From an uncultured Prevotella sp. (lineage in GTDB: Bacteria; Bacteroidota; Bacteroidia; Bacteroidales; Bacteroidaceae): a stretch of DNA of 52,393 nt. The position numbers and the translations under genes were made by a program. This document shows positions 17,055 to 25,857 of this stretch, in pieces (the stretch's first letter is position 1; each line of letters opens with the position of its first letter). Below the pieces are notes generated by a model. The model saw only the letters and a list, made by a program, of their open reading frames with translations. It did not search any database and was not told the DNA's origin. The stretch covers positions 1-52,393 of the forward strand of contig CAMVAI010000011.1 in the NCBI GenBank assembly GCA_947165435.1. The letters run 5' to 3'.

Positions 17055-18596
17055 ATGGCACAAGAAGATGTATTTAAGAAAATCGTGAGCCACTGCAAGG
17101 AGTACGGCTTCGTGTTCCCTTCCAGTGAGATTTACGACGGTTTAGGCGCCGTGTATGACTACGGACAGAACGGCGTGGAGTTGAAGAACAATATCAAGCA
17201 GTACTGGTGGAAGGCCATGACGATGCTGCACGAGAACATCGTGGGTATCGACTCGGCCATCTTCATGCACCCCACGATATGGAAGGCCTCAGGGCATGTC
17301 GATGCCTTCAACGACCCGCTGATAGACAACCGCGACTCGAAGAAGCGCTATCGTGCCGATGTGCTGATAGAAGACCAGATAGCCAAGTATGACGAGAAGA
17401 TACAGAAAGAGGTAGAAAAAGCCCGCAAGCGCTTCGGCGACCAGTTCGACGAGGCCAAGTATCTGGAGACGTCGCCCCGCGTGGCCGAGACCAAGGCGAA
17501 GCGCGACGCCCTGCACGAGCGTTACGCCGCCGCCATGCAAGGCCCCGACCTGGAGGCCCTGAAGCAGATTATCCTGGACGAGGAGATTGTAGATCCCATC
17601 AGCGGCACGAAGAACTGGACCGACGTTCGCCAGTTTAACCTGATGTTCTCTACCGAGATGGGCTCGACGGCCGACGGCTCAATGAAGATCTACCTCCGTC
17701 CCGAGACCGCACAAGGTATCTTTGTCAATTACCTGAACGTGCAGAAGACCGGCCGCATGAAGATTCCCTTCGGCATTGCACAGATTGGCAAGGCCTTCCG
17801 CAACGAGATTGTGGCGCGCCAGTTCATCTTCCGCATGCGCGAGTTCGAGCAGATGGAGATGCAGTTCTTCGTGAAGCCCGGCACCGAGCTGGAGTGGTTC
17901 CCCAAGTGGAAGGAGCAGCGCATGGCCTGGCATCAGGCTCTGGGCTTCGGTGCTGAGAACTACCGTTTCCACGACCACGACAAACTGGCCCACTATGCCA
18001 ACGCCGCTACCGACATCGAGTTTAAGATGCCGTTCGGATTCAAGGAGGTGGAGGGCATCCATTCGCGTACCAACTTCGACCTGTCGCAGCACGAGAAGTT
18101 CAGCGGCAAGTCGATAAAATACTTCGATCCGCAGACCAACGAGAGCTACACGCCGTATGTCATCGAGACCAGTATCGGTGTGGACCGTATGTTCCTCAGC
18201 ATCATGTGCCACGCCTTCGACGAGGAAAAGCTGGAGAACGGCGAGACGCGCACCGTGCTGAAGCTGCCCGCTGCGCTGGCTCCGGTGAAGTGCGCCGTCA
18301 TGCCGCTGGTGAAGAAGGACGGACTGCCCGAGAAGGCCCGCGAGATTATCGACCAGCTGAAGTTCCACTTCAACTGCCAGTACGACGAGAAGGACAGCAT
18401 CGGCAAGCGCTACCGCCGCCAGGATGCCATCGGCACGCCGTACTGCGTCACCGTCGATCACGACACGCTGCAGGACGGCAAGGTGACGCTGCGCTTCCGC
18501 GACACCATGGAGCAGGAGCGTGTGGACATCAGCAGCCTGAACGGCATCATCGAGGACAAGGTGAGCATCGTCTCGCTGCTGAAGAAGCTGCAATAG
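17055..18596 (+). CDS. glyS: glycine--tRNA ligase, dimeric alpha2 class II type
   Basis: The 513-residue enzyme attaches glycine to tRNA-Gly. The start V-F-K-K-I-V-S-H-C-K-E-Y-G-F-V-F-P-S-S-E-I-Y and G-A-V-Y-D-Y-G-Q-N-G are typical of the single-subunit bacterial/eukaryotic form, not the GlyQ/GlyS two-subunit form. Class II motif 2 is F-R-N-E-I-V-A-R-Q-F-I-F-R-M-R-E-F-E-Q-M-E; motif 3 is near V-I-E-T-S-I-G-V-D-R. The C-terminal anticodon-binding domain begins about residue 400 (A-P-V-K-C-A-V-M-P-L). The length is slightly above the 460 typical for short forms. It reads away from the mannan regulator, starting a new transcription unit. Confidence 0.97.
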   Translation: MAQEDVFKKIVSHCKEYGFVFPSSEIYDGLGAVYDYGQNGVELKNNIKQYWWKAMTMLHENIVGIDSAIFMHPTIWKASGHVDAFNDPLIDNRDSKKRYRADVLIEDQIAKYDEKIQKEVEKARKRFGDQFDEAKYLETSPRVAETKAKRDALHERYAAAMQGPDLEALKQIILDEEIVDPISGTKNWTDVRQFNLMFSTEMGSTADGSMKIYLRPETAQGIFVNYLNVQKTGRMKIPFGIAQIGKAFRNEIVARQFIFRMREFEQMEMQFFVKPGTELEWFPKWKEQRMAWHQALGFGAENYRFHDHDKLAHYANAATDIEFKMPFGFKEVEGIHSRTNFDLSQHEKFSGKSIKYFDPQTNESYTPYVIETSIGVDRMFLSIMCHAFDEEKLENGETRTVLKLPAALAPVKCAVMPLVKKDGLPEKAREIIDQLKFHFNCQYDEKDSIGKRYRRQDAIGTPYCVTVDHDTLQDGKVTLRFRDTMEQERVDISSLNGIIEDKVSIVSLLKKLQ

Positions 18597-18643
18597 GCCG
18601 CCACAGGTTATCAATACGATGTTTTTTTCTTAGTAATACACAC

Positions 18644-19327
18644 ATGCTGATGGCATATATATATAATAAGGTAAAGCGGGCAGCACATCTACTGCCCGCT
18701 TGCCTCATGGTTGGTGCGCTGCTCCTGACATCGTGCAAGGAGGAAGACGAGGCAGTGCCCGAAGAGTTTCCCAACTGGGCGCAGAAGAACGATGCCTACT
18801 TCGTGAACCTGTTCAACGAAACCAAGGCAAAGATAGACGGCGGCAGCTTGAGCTGGATGCTGCTGCCAAGCTGCAACCTGCCCACCAAGCTGACCAATGA
18901 GGCCCCCTACCCTTACCAGTATTACGACTATGTGGTGGTGGAAAAGATAGCCGAGCCGGGGGTGGACACCAGCAAGGACGAGAACACCCCGTACGATACG
19001 GACACCGTAGAGGTACACTATGTCGGCAAACTGCTGCCATCGACCAGCTATCCCAACGGCTGGGAGTTTAACCGCACCTACGACAGCGCAGACGGCAAGT
19101 TCGACCCCGTGCGTGCCTGGCCTACCAAGTTCTATGTGGGTGGCACCATCAGCGGATTCCGCACCGCCCTGCAGTACATGCACCGCCAGGACCACTGGCG
19201 CGTGTACATCCCCTACCAGCTGGGCTACGGCACCACTGTCGCCGGCAGCATACCAGCCTTCAGCGACCTGATATTCGATGTCAGGCTAGTCGATTTCTGG
19301 TCGAAGACTCCGGGTGACCGGGATTAG
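18644..19327 (+). CDS. FKBP-type peptidyl-prolyl isomerase lipoprotein
   Basis: ATG 18644 (or the next ATG at 18650) begins a lipoprotein signal ending A-L-L-L-T-S-C, giving 227 residues. A longer reading frame upstream is only a shadow of glyS. The FKBP domain is at about 118-222: D-T-V-E-V-H-Y-V-G-K-L, G-W-E-F-N-R-T-Y, F-Y-V-G-G-T-I-S-G-F-R-T-A-L-Q-Y-M, and the end Y-G-T-T-V-A-G-S-I-P-A-F-S-D-L-I-F-D-V-R-L. It would assist folding of envelope proteins. It follows glyS by 47 bp with no clear promoter, so readthrough is likely. Its last 47 bases overlap the convergent EamA gene. Confidence 0.88.
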   Translation: MLMAYIYNKVKRAAHLLPACLMVGALLLTSCKEEDEAVPEEFPNWAQKNDAYFVNLFNETKAKIDGGSLSWMLLPSCNLPTKLTNEAPYPYQYYDYVVVEKIAEPGVDTSKDENTPYDTDTVEVHYVGKLLPSTSYPNGWEFNRTYDSADGKFDPVRAWPTKFYVGGTISGFRTALQYMHRQDHWRVYIPYQLGYGTTVAGSIPAFSDLIFDVRLVDFWSKTPGDRD

Positions 19328-20228
19328 AAAGGTCGCGCCGCGACTTCGACTTGGTGACCAGCCATACACCGCTGAACACGAGGATGACAGCCAGCGCATG
19401 GGTGGCTTTCAACACACCGATGCCCATGAGCAGCGAGGCGGCTACGGACACGATGGGCTGCACGTAGTTATAGACCGATACCACCGTGGGGCGCAGCGTG
19501 CGCTGGCCTACCATGGTAAGTATGTAGCAGAAGAAGGTACCGATGCAGACAACGTAGGCCACCTCCCACCACGTCTGCACAGGCATGGGGCGCGACACGA
19601 CATCGTTGACATGCGAAACGGTGAACGGCAGCAGCATGACCGTGGCCCACGAGAACATATATTTGTTGACGGTGAAGACATTGTAGCGGCGGATAAGCGG
19701 ATTGAACAGCGACAGGTAGAGGGCAAACGAGAACTGTGCAAACAGTGCCAGCAGGTCGCCGCGGATGTCGCCCACCTTGTCGCTGGCGTGTGCCGCCGAG
19801 GTGAGTATGAGGATGAGTGCCCCGCTACAGCCCATGAGTACGCCAAGGGCTTTCTTGCCGGTGATAGGCTCCTTCAGGATGAGGGCGGCCAGCAGCATGG
19901 CGAAGATGGGCATGGACGTGGTGACGATGGAGGCGTTGATGGGCGACGTCAGCGACAGTCCAATGGTGTAGCAGCACTGGTTACATACCAGGCCGAAGAC
20001 GGCAGCCCCGATGAACTGTATCTTGTCGCGCAGGGGTACCTGTTCCTTCTTGGCAAACAGCGATGCCAGCCAGAACAGCAGGCATGCCCCGGCTACGCGG
20101 AACGTCACCATCGTGATGCCGTCGAAACCGTGGGTCATCGCCTCCTTGCCGACGGGAGCCATGAGGCCCCAGCCGGCACAGGCTCCGAACATGGCCAGAT
20201 GGGCTATAAGTGGTCTGCTTGCTTTCAT
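19281..20228 (-). CDS. EamA (DMT superfamily) transporter
   Basis: The 315-residue inner membrane protein has about ten membrane spans and two EamA repeats. The first starts H-L-A-M-F-G-A-C-A-G-W-G-L-M-A-P-V-G-K and contains T-S-P-I-N-A-S-I-V-T-T-S-M-P-I-F; the second contains L-R-P-T-V-V-S-V-Y-N-Y-V-Q-P-I-V-S-V. Members export metabolites or amino acids; the substrate cannot be predicted. The 3' end overlaps the FKBP gene tail to tail. The C-terminus is basic and probably cytoplasmic. Confidence 0.9.
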   Translation of the reverse strand: MKASRPLIAHLAMFGACAGWGLMAPVGKEAMTHGFDGITMVTFRVAGACLLFWLASLFAKKEQVPLRDKIQFIGAAVFGLVCNQCCYTIGLSLTSPINASIVTTSMPIFAMLLAALILKEPITGKKALGVLMGCSGALILILTSAAHASDKVGDIRGDLLALFAQFSFALYLSLFNPLIRRYNVFTVNKYMFSWATVMLLPFTVSHVNDVVSRPMPVQTWWEVAYVVCIGTFFCYILTMVGQRTLRPTVVSVYNYVQPIVSVAASLLMGIGVLKATHALAVILVFSGVWLVTKSKSRRDLSNPGHPESSTRNRLA

Positions 20229-20254
20229 TGCTTTTCGTGTAATAAAAATAATAA

Positions 20255-20289
20255 CCGGGCAACTTGCTATCCGTTAGCTTGTTACCCGG
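20255..20289 (-). terminator. terminator downstream of the initiator tRNA
   Basis: The minus strand shows a long imperfect hairpin closed by CCGGG (20285-20289) and CCCGG (20255-20259), followed by TTATTATTTTTATT. Confidence 0.65.
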
Positions 20290-20295
20290 CCGGTG

Positions 20296-20368
20296 TTGCG
20301 GAGGCAGGATTCGAACGTGCGACCTCCAGGTTATGAGCCTGGCGAGCTACCAACTGCTCCACTCCGCG
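20296..20368 (-). tRNA. initiator tRNA-fMet (anticodon CAT)
   Basis: The 73-nt cloverleaf (CCA not encoded) has acceptor G2-G7 paired with C66-C71, D-stem GAGC/GCTC, anticodon loop CTCATAA and a T-arm with GTTCGAATC. Initiator features are the C1-A72 mismatch and the A11-U24 pair. The anticodon stem has A-G-G/C-C-T in place of the usual three G-C pairs, which is a slight oddity. Confidence 0.9.
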
Positions 20369-20392
20369 ATGTTGTATCTCGTTTTGCGGGTG

Positions 20393-20400
20393 CAAAGGTA
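20393..20400 (-). promoter_or_regulatory. -7 element of the initiator tRNA
   Basis: TACCTTTG on the minus strand followed by CACCCGC. The same 15 bases precede the tRNA-Val gene at 47.3 kb, which suggests a shared GC-rich start-site context for stable RNA genes. Confidence 0.65.
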
Positions 20401-20515
20401 CGACTATTTTTTGAATTGTGCAAATGTTTTGAAGAAAAATCGCTAAAAAAAGGTATTTTGCCACCTTTTGCCACTTTTTCAGCACGAAAAGTTTGGCAGT
20501 TTCAGAAGTATTTCC

Positions 20516-20523
20516 TAATTTTG
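20516..20523 (+). promoter_or_regulatory. -7 element of the tetR-type gene
   Basis: TAATTTTG, 48 bases before the ATG at 20572. Confidence 0.6.
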
Positions 20524-20571
20524 CACACGACATTTAGAATGTGCAAAACGTAAATTTGGGAGAGACAGCCG

Positions 20572-21162
20572 ATGTCAATATCAAAAACACGACAAAAACT
20601 GGTAGATGTAGCCCGCCAGCTGTTTGCCAAAAACGGGCTTGAGAATACGACGATGAACGACATTGCGCTTGCCTCGGGCAAGGGCAGGCGTACGCTGTAC
20701 ACTTACTTCAAGTCGAAGGAAGACATCTACTATGCGGTGATTGAGTGCGAACTGGAGCGCCTGTCAGACCAGCTGGACGAGGTGGCCGCAAAGCGCATAC
20801 CCCCTCAGGAAAAGATTATCGAGCTGATATACATGCATCTGAGCATGATTCGCGAGACGGTGGTACGCAATGGCAACCTGCGGGCCGAGTTCTTCCGCAA
20901 CATCTGGATGGTGGAGAAGGTGCGCAAGAATTTCGACGATGCTGAGATAGAGCTGTTCCGCAAGGTGTTCCGCGAGGGTAAGGAGGACGGCGAGTTCGAC
21001 ATCGACAATGTCGATCTGGTGGCCGACATCACCCACTATTGCATCAAGGGGCTTGAGGTACCTTATATATATGGGCGCATCGCGCACGGCATGACGGCAG
21101 AGGCCACCAAGCCGCAGGTGGCGAAGATTGTGTACAGCGCACTGGGAAAGCGGAGAAATTGA
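20572..21162 (+). CDS. TetR/AcrR family transcriptional regulator
   Basis: The 196-residue protein has an N-terminal TetR helix-turn-helix (about 8-55): L-V-D-V-A-R-Q-L-F-A-K-N-G-L-E-N-T-T-M-N-D-I-A and G-R-R-T-L-Y-T-Y-F-K-S-K-E-D-I-Y-Y. The helical C-terminal domain would bind a ligand that is not identifiable. It precedes fabG by 90 bp on the same strand, so it might sense acyl compounds, but that is only context. The 90-bp gap is A-rich with short repeats (ACAGAACAAATT). Confidence 0.9.
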   Translation: MSISKTRQKLVDVARQLFAKNGLENTTMNDIALASGKGRRTLYTYFKSKEDIYYAVIECELERLSDQLDEVAAKRIPPQEKIIELIYMHLSMIRETVVRNGNLRAEFFRNIWMVEKVRKNFDDAEIELFRKVFREGKEDGEFDIDNVDLVADITHYCIKGLEVPYIYGRIAHGMTAEATKPQVAKIVYSALGKRRN

Positions 21163-21252
21163 GAAAATAAAAAATTAAAATTAAGACAAACACATTAGTA
21201 ATATAGTAGAACACATTACAAAACAACAGAACAAATTATAACAGAACAAATT

Positions 21253-21990
21253 ATGGGATTATTACAAGGTAAGACGGCACTGATAACCGGTGCTGCACGC
21301 GGTATCGGAAAAGCTATCGCGCTGAAGTTCGCCTCTGAAGGCGCCAACATTGCATTTACCGACTTGGAGGTGAACCAAGAGACCGAGCAGGAGATAGCCG
21401 CCCTGGGGGTGAAGGCCAAGAGCTATGCGTCGAATGCGGCCGACTTTGCCCAGACGGAAGAGGTGGTGAAGCAGGTGAAGGAAGAGTTTGGAAGTATTGA
21501 CATACTGGTGAACAATGCCGGTATTACGAAAGACGGCCTGATGCTGCGCATGACCGAGCAGCAGTGGGATGCCGTGATTGCCGTCAATCTGAAGTCGGCG
21601 TTCAACTTCATCCATGCCTGTGTGCCTGTCATGATGCGCCAGCGTGGCGGCAGCATCATCAATATGGCATCGGTAGTGGGCGTCCACGGCAATGCCGGTC
21701 AGGCCAACTATGCCGCCTCGAAGGCCGGTCTGATAGCACTGGCCAAGTCGATAGCCCAGGAGATGGGTCCGAAGGGCATCCGTGCCAACGCCATCGCCCC
21801 CGGTTTCATCGAGACAGCCATGACGGCCCAGCTGCCCGATGCTGTCCGCGAGGAGTGGAAGAAGAAGATTCCCCTTCGCCGTGGCGGTCAGGTAGAGGAT
21901 ATTGCCAATGTGGCCACGTTCCTTGCCAGCGACATGTCCAGCTATGTCTCCGGTCAGGTGATTCAGGTCGATGGCGGCATGAACATGTAA
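21253..21990 (+). CDS. fabG: 3-oxoacyl-[acyl-carrier-protein] reductase
   Basis: The 245-residue short-chain dehydrogenase reduces 3-oxoacyl-ACP with NADPH in fatty acid synthesis. It has the Rossmann motif T-G-A-A-R-G-I-G (12-19), N-N-A-G (87-90), catalytic Ser140, and Y-A-A-S-K with Tyr153 and Lys157. It ends V-D-G-G-M-N-M, the typical FabG C-terminus. It is followed after 22 bp by a pseudouridine synthase gene and is probably cotranscribed with it. Confidence 0.93.
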   Translation: MGLLQGKTALITGAARGIGKAIALKFASEGANIAFTDLEVNQETEQEIAALGVKAKSYASNAADFAQTEEVVKQVKEEFGSIDILVNNAGITKDGLMLRMTEQQWDAVIAVNLKSAFNFIHACVPVMMRQRGGSIINMASVVGVHGNAGQANYAASKAGLIALAKSIAQEMGPKGIRANAIAPGFIETAMTAQLPDAVREEWKKKIPLRRGGQVEDIANVATFLASDMSSYVSGQVIQVDGGMNM

Positions 21991-22012
21991 TGCTTGTCCG
22001 ACATTCATAGTC

Positions 22013-22702
22013 ATGAAAGTCATCTACGAGGACAACCATATCATCATCGTCAGCAAACAGAGTGGGGAGATCGTGCAGGGCGACAAGACCGGCGACCGCC
22101 CCCTCTCTGAAATGGTGAAAGACTATCTCAAGGAGAAATACCATAAGCCCGGCGCAGTATTCCTTGGGGTAGTCCACCGTCTGGACCGCCCTGTCAGCGG
22201 CCTTGTGGTGTTTGCACGCACCTCGAAGGCCCTCAGCCGTCTGAACAGGATGTTCGCAGAGGGCGAGGTACACAAGACCTACTGGGCTATCGTGAAAGCC
22301 AAAGACATGGGCAGCGAAGCAGACGATGGCGAGTGGCACACGCTGACCCACTGGCTGGTGCGCAACGAACAGCAGAACAAGAGCTATGCCTACGCTCAGG
22401 AGAAGCCCCGCTCGAAGAAGGCCATACTGAACTACCGCGTCATAGGCCGTTCCGACAATTACCGGCTGTTGGAGGTGAATTTGCTCACAGGCCGCCACCA
22501 CCAGATACGCTGTCAGCTGTCTGCCGCCGGCTATCCTATCAAGGGCGACCTGAAGTATGGTGCCCCCCGCAGCAACCCCGACGGCAGCATCTCGCTCCTG
22601 GCGCGCCGTGTGGAGTTTATCCACCCCGTGTCGAATCAGCCTGTCGTCGTAGAAGCCCCGTTGCCCGACGACGGCTTGTGGAAAGTTGCTTTTGAAAGAT
22701 AG
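22013..22702 (+). CDS. RluA family pseudouridine synthase
   Basis: The 229-residue protein has the RluA signature H-R-L-D-R-P-V-S-G-L with catalytic Asp58, and the G-R-H-H-Q-I-R motif near residue 161. It lacks an N-terminal S4 domain, as in the short RluA/RluC-like single-domain enzymes. It converts uridine to pseudouridine in rRNA or tRNA; the exact site is not predictable. It shares the fabG transcript and ends before a strong hairpin terminator. Confidence 0.9.
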   Translation: MKVIYEDNHIIIVSKQSGEIVQGDKTGDRPLSEMVKDYLKEKYHKPGAVFLGVVHRLDRPVSGLVVFARTSKALSRLNRMFAEGEVHKTYWAIVKAKDMGSEADDGEWHTLTHWLVRNEQQNKSYAYAQEKPRSKKAILNYRVIGRSDNYRLLEVNLLTGRHHQIRCQLSAAGYPIKGDLKYGAPRSNPDGSISLLARRVEFIHPVSNQPVVVEAPLPDDGLWKVAFER

Positions 22703-22769
22703 GCAGCCCTTCCCTCACGGAAGAGCCGCCATGGCCGTAGCAGGAAAACTCCGCTGAAAAGTACGCAAA

Positions 22770-22806
22770 AATCCCGAAACACCAAAGCATTTCGGGATTA
22801 ATTTTT
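22770..22806. terminator. bidirectional Rho-independent terminator
   Basis: A perfect 10-bp stem (22770-22779 AATCCCGAAA with 22790-22799) is flanked by an A-run on the left and TAATTTTTG on the right. It lies between convergent genes and can serve both. Confidence 0.85.
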
Positions 22807-22840
22807 GATTGGCGCCAACAAAAAGGGCACCTTAGCAGTT

Positions 22841-25654
22841 TTATTCCGAGAGCATGGTCACCTCAATGCGCTGCTTGGCATCGAGCAGCCGCTGTGCCAT
22901 GCGCTGCACGTCGGCGGCAGTGACCTCAGCGACCATCTTCTTATAGTTGACGTCGAAGTCGGTGTCGTCGTCCAGCTCGTGCCAGATGATGTAGTTCCAG
23001 TAGTCGTTGGTGATGGCGTTCTGGTCGTACTGCTTCAGCAGATACTCCTTGATTTTCTGCATCGACGACTCGGCAGGTCCCTTCTCGGCAATATACTTCA
23101 GCTGCTGGTAGATGATGGGGTTCAGCTCGTCGTATCGCGAGGGGTCGGCATTGTAGGTGATGCTGACGGTGGCGTTGGGTTTCTCCTCCTTGTCGAAGCT
23201 GAAGCTGACGCTGACCCCGTATGTGCCGCCCTTCTCCTCGCGCACGGAGTCGGTATAGGCAATCTTCAGCGCACGGGTGAGGAAGTCGAGCTCCAGGTCG
23301 GCCTTGGCCGTGAAGTCCATATCGGCAGAATAGAAGATGCCGACGTTGGCCAGCGGGGTGGCCATCTTCTTGCGGAACACGGTGGCAAAGTCGCCGCTGA
23401 CCATCTTCGGCACGTTCGCCCAGTTGGTCTGCTCGTGCTTGTTGGTGGCAGGCAGCGTGGCCATATACTGGCACAACAGCTGGCGCAGCTGCTGCGGGTC
23501 GTAGTTGCCGATGATGACCGTCTTGAAGTTAGCAGCATCGCTGAAACGCTCGCGGTAGATCTGCAGGATGCGGTCGTAGCTCACGCGGTCGAGTGTCTCC
23601 TGCACCACGGGAGCCATGCGCGGATGATGGCCATAGACGATGGCACGGATGGAGTCGTTATAATCTACCTTGGGCGACGCATTGCGGTTGGTTAGGAAGG
23701 CCCGTGTGCGGTTCATCAGTCCCTGGAAGGCCACCGTGTCGCGGCGTGGCTGCGTAAAGTATAGATGCATGAGCTGGAAGAGCGTCGGCATGTCCTTTAC
23801 CGACACACCGCCCCCGATGCTCTGCGTGCGCGAGCCCACCGCCGGCGACACCCGTACCGACTTGCCTGCCAGCATGCGACGCAGCGTGACGGCATCAAAC
23901 GTGGCCACACCGGCATCGGTGATGGCACTGTTGATGAGCGAGAAGTTGGGGATGTCGCTGTCAGGATAGAGCGACGTGCCGCCCTCGCCACGCATGGTCA
24001 CCGACACGGCATCAGCTGCAAAGTCGGTCTTCTTGGCATATACCTTCATGCCGTTGGAGAGTGTCATCTCCGTGAATCCATGCTTATAGGGCCGCTCGCT
24101 GACAATGGTGCCCGGCGTGGGCAGCACGGTCATGAGCTGGCTGTCTATCTGCTTCTCCTCGTAGGGCGCATACTGCAACTGCTGGGCAGCCAGCACGACA
24201 CCCTCTATCTGCTGCTCAGTGGGCAGGACAAGATCCGCCTTGTCGGGCGCATATACCACCACCACCTGGTTCTTGTCGGTAATCAGTTCCTTGACGGCAG
24301 CATTCACCTCGGCCAGCGTCACCTCACGGTCGAAGCGGCGCGTCATGGCCACCTGGTCGTCGGCCGACAGCAGCGGTTCGCAACTCAGGAAGTGGCGCAC
24401 GCACTCGCCCACCAGCTTCGAGTTGCGGCGGTCGTTGCGCTCGCGGTATTTCCGCTCGTCGTGGTTCAGCTTCTGGCTCTTGGCGCGCTGCAGCTCAGCC
24501 TCGGTGAAACCGTGCTGGCGGGCACGCTCTGCCGCACCCACGGCGGCAATCAGTCCGCCAAGGATGTCATGCTCCTTACAGCTGACGGACAGCGAGAAAG
24601 CCTCCTTCGTACGACTGACGAAGAAGTTGGAGGCACGCGCCGTAGCGCTCTGGAAGGGCGGCTGGGCCTGTTGGCGCAACTCAGACAGACGGTCGTTGAG
24701 CATGGTGCTGATGAGTCCGTCGATATAGTCGCCGCGCAGGTACTTCACGTCGTTCTTCTGGTCGTCGGGCGTGGCGTCGCGCTTCTGGTAGAGATGGCAC
24801 AGCACGATGGGCTGTTCCTTGTCGCGCTCGATGTCAACAATCATGGTGTCGTTGTCGTTGACAGGATAGTATTCGCGCTTGGCGGCATTTTTGGGCATGG
24901 GAATGGACGAGAAGAGCTTCTTGATTTTCCGCTCCATCTTATCCACATCCACGTCGCCCACTACGATGATGGCCTGCAGGTCGGGGCGATACCACTTATG
25001 GTAGTAGTCGCGCAGGTCCTGATAGGGGAAGTGGTCAACGATGTCCATCGAACCGATGGGCATGCAGTCCTCATACTTCGTACCTTTATATATCTTGGGG
25101 GCTGCTTGCTCCATGAGCCGCTGTACGGCACGCCCGGCACGCCGCGTGCGCCACTCTTCGTGGATGACGCCGCGCTCCTTGTCTATCTCCTTGTCCTCCA
25201 GCAGCAGGTAGTGGCTCCAGTCGTGCAGGATGAGCAGACACGAGTCGGCAATGCCCTCGCGCTTCAGGGGCACGCTGGAGATGTTATATACCGTCTGGTC
25301 GATGCTGGTGTAGGCATTGAGGTTGACGCCGAACTTCACGCCGATGGTCTCGCACCAGGGCACGATGCCCAGTTTCTTTCCCTTGCCGGGGAAATGCTTC
25401 GTGCCGTTGAACGCCATGTGCTCCAAGAAGTGGGCCAGCCCGCGCTGGCGAGGCTCCTCCAGGATGCTGCCCACGCGCTGCGCAATATAGAAGTCGGCCA
25501 GCCCGGCCTCCTTGGCATTGTGGCGAATGTAGTAGGTCATGCCGTTTTTCAGCTTGCCTGTCCGCACGGAGGGATCCTGCGGCAACGGCTGTGCGTGCAG
25601 CATGACGGTGGCAGTCAGCAAGAGAACACTTGTAACAAATAATTTCTTCATCAT
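22841..25654 (-). CDS. M16 family (pitrilysin-type) zinc metallopeptidase
   Basis: ATG 25654 (or the adjacent ATG at 25651) gives about 937 residues. It is preferred to ATG 25678, which lies almost at the predicted transcription start. A signal peptide (V-T-S-V-L-L-L-T-A-T-V-M-L-H-A-Q) places it in the periplasm. The inverted zinc motif H-F-L-E-H (His75, Glu78, His79) and the downstream E-R-G-V-I-H-E-E glutamate are present. The second M16 half (about 490-935) lacks the motif, as usual for an inactive partner domain. Members degrade peptides. It is convergent with the upstream gene group and ends at a shared terminator. Confidence 0.93.
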   Translation of the reverse strand: MMKKLFVTSVLLLTATVMLHAQPLPQDPSVRTGKLKNGMTYYIRHNAKEAGLADFYIAQRVGSILEEPRQRGLAHFLEHMAFNGTKHFPGKGKKLGIVPWCETIGVKFGVNLNAYTSIDQTVYNISSVPLKREGIADSCLLILHDWSHYLLLEDKEIDKERGVIHEEWRTRRAGRAVQRLMEQAAPKIYKGTKYEDCMPIGSMDIVDHFPYQDLRDYYHKWYRPDLQAIIVVGDVDVDKMERKIKKLFSSIPMPKNAAKREYYPVNDNDTMIVDIERDKEQPIVLCHLYQKRDATPDDQKNDVKYLRGDYIDGLISTMLNDRLSELRQQAQPPFQSATARASNFFVSRTKEAFSLSVSCKEHDILGGLIAAVGAAERARQHGFTEAELQRAKSQKLNHDERKYRERNDRRNSKLVGECVRHFLSCEPLLSADDQVAMTRRFDREVTLAEVNAAVKELITDKNQVVVVYAPDKADLVLPTEQQIEGVVLAAQQLQYAPYEEKQIDSQLMTVLPTPGTIVSERPYKHGFTEMTLSNGMKVYAKKTDFAADAVSVTMRGEGGTSLYPDSDIPNFSLINSAITDAGVATFDAVTLRRMLAGKSVRVSPAVGSRTQSIGGGVSVKDMPTLFQLMHLYFTQPRRDTVAFQGLMNRTRAFLTNRNASPKVDYNDSIRAIVYGHHPRMAPVVQETLDRVSYDRILQIYRERFSDAANFKTVIIGNYDPQQLRQLLCQYMATLPATNKHEQTNWANVPKMVSGDFATVFRKKMATPLANVGIFYSADMDFTAKADLELDFLTRALKIAYTDSVREEKGGTYGVSVSFSFDKEEKPNATVSITYNADPSRYDELNPIIYQQLKYIAEKGPAESSMQKIKEYLLKQYDQNAITNDYWNYIIWHELDDDTDFDVNYKKMVAEVTAADVQRMAQRLLDAKQRIEVTMLSE

Positions 25655-25687
25655 CTTGATTTTGTGTAATGGTTTCATTTCGAGCTA

Positions 25688-25695
25688 CAAAGATA
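25688..25695 (-). promoter_or_regulatory. -7 element of the M16 peptidase gene
   Basis: TATCTTTG on the minus strand, 33 bases before the chosen start. Confidence 0.6.
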
Positions 25696-25752
25696 CGAAG
25701 TTTTTTACGAACGACAATGCCTGAATATGCATTTTTTACAAATTTCATCATT

Positions 25753-25791
25753 AGTAGGTATTGCACTGTCAAGAAAAATTCAGTAATTTTG
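25753..25791 (+). promoter_or_regulatory. promoter with 13-bp element shared with the TonB receptor operon
   Basis: AGTAGGTATTGCA (25753-25765), 18 bases, then TAATTTTG (25784-25791). The same 13 bases and the same 18-base spacing recur at 30104-30142. TTG within the element would be the -33 box; the AGTAGGTA part may be a regulator site. Confidence 0.75.
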
Positions 25792-25857
25792 CAGCGTTTT
25801 AATAAAAGCAGGACACGTACATTAATTATTTTAATAACATCAAAAAACATTAGACCA

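Noticed and set aside
18206..18643. N-terminal extension of the FKBP gene into glyS
   Set aside because: This part is an out-of-frame reading of glyS; the lipoprotein signal starts at 18644.
23765..25642. 625-codon frame antisense to the M16 peptidase gene
   Set aside because: Shadow of the peptidase, with His- and Leu-rich low-quality translation.
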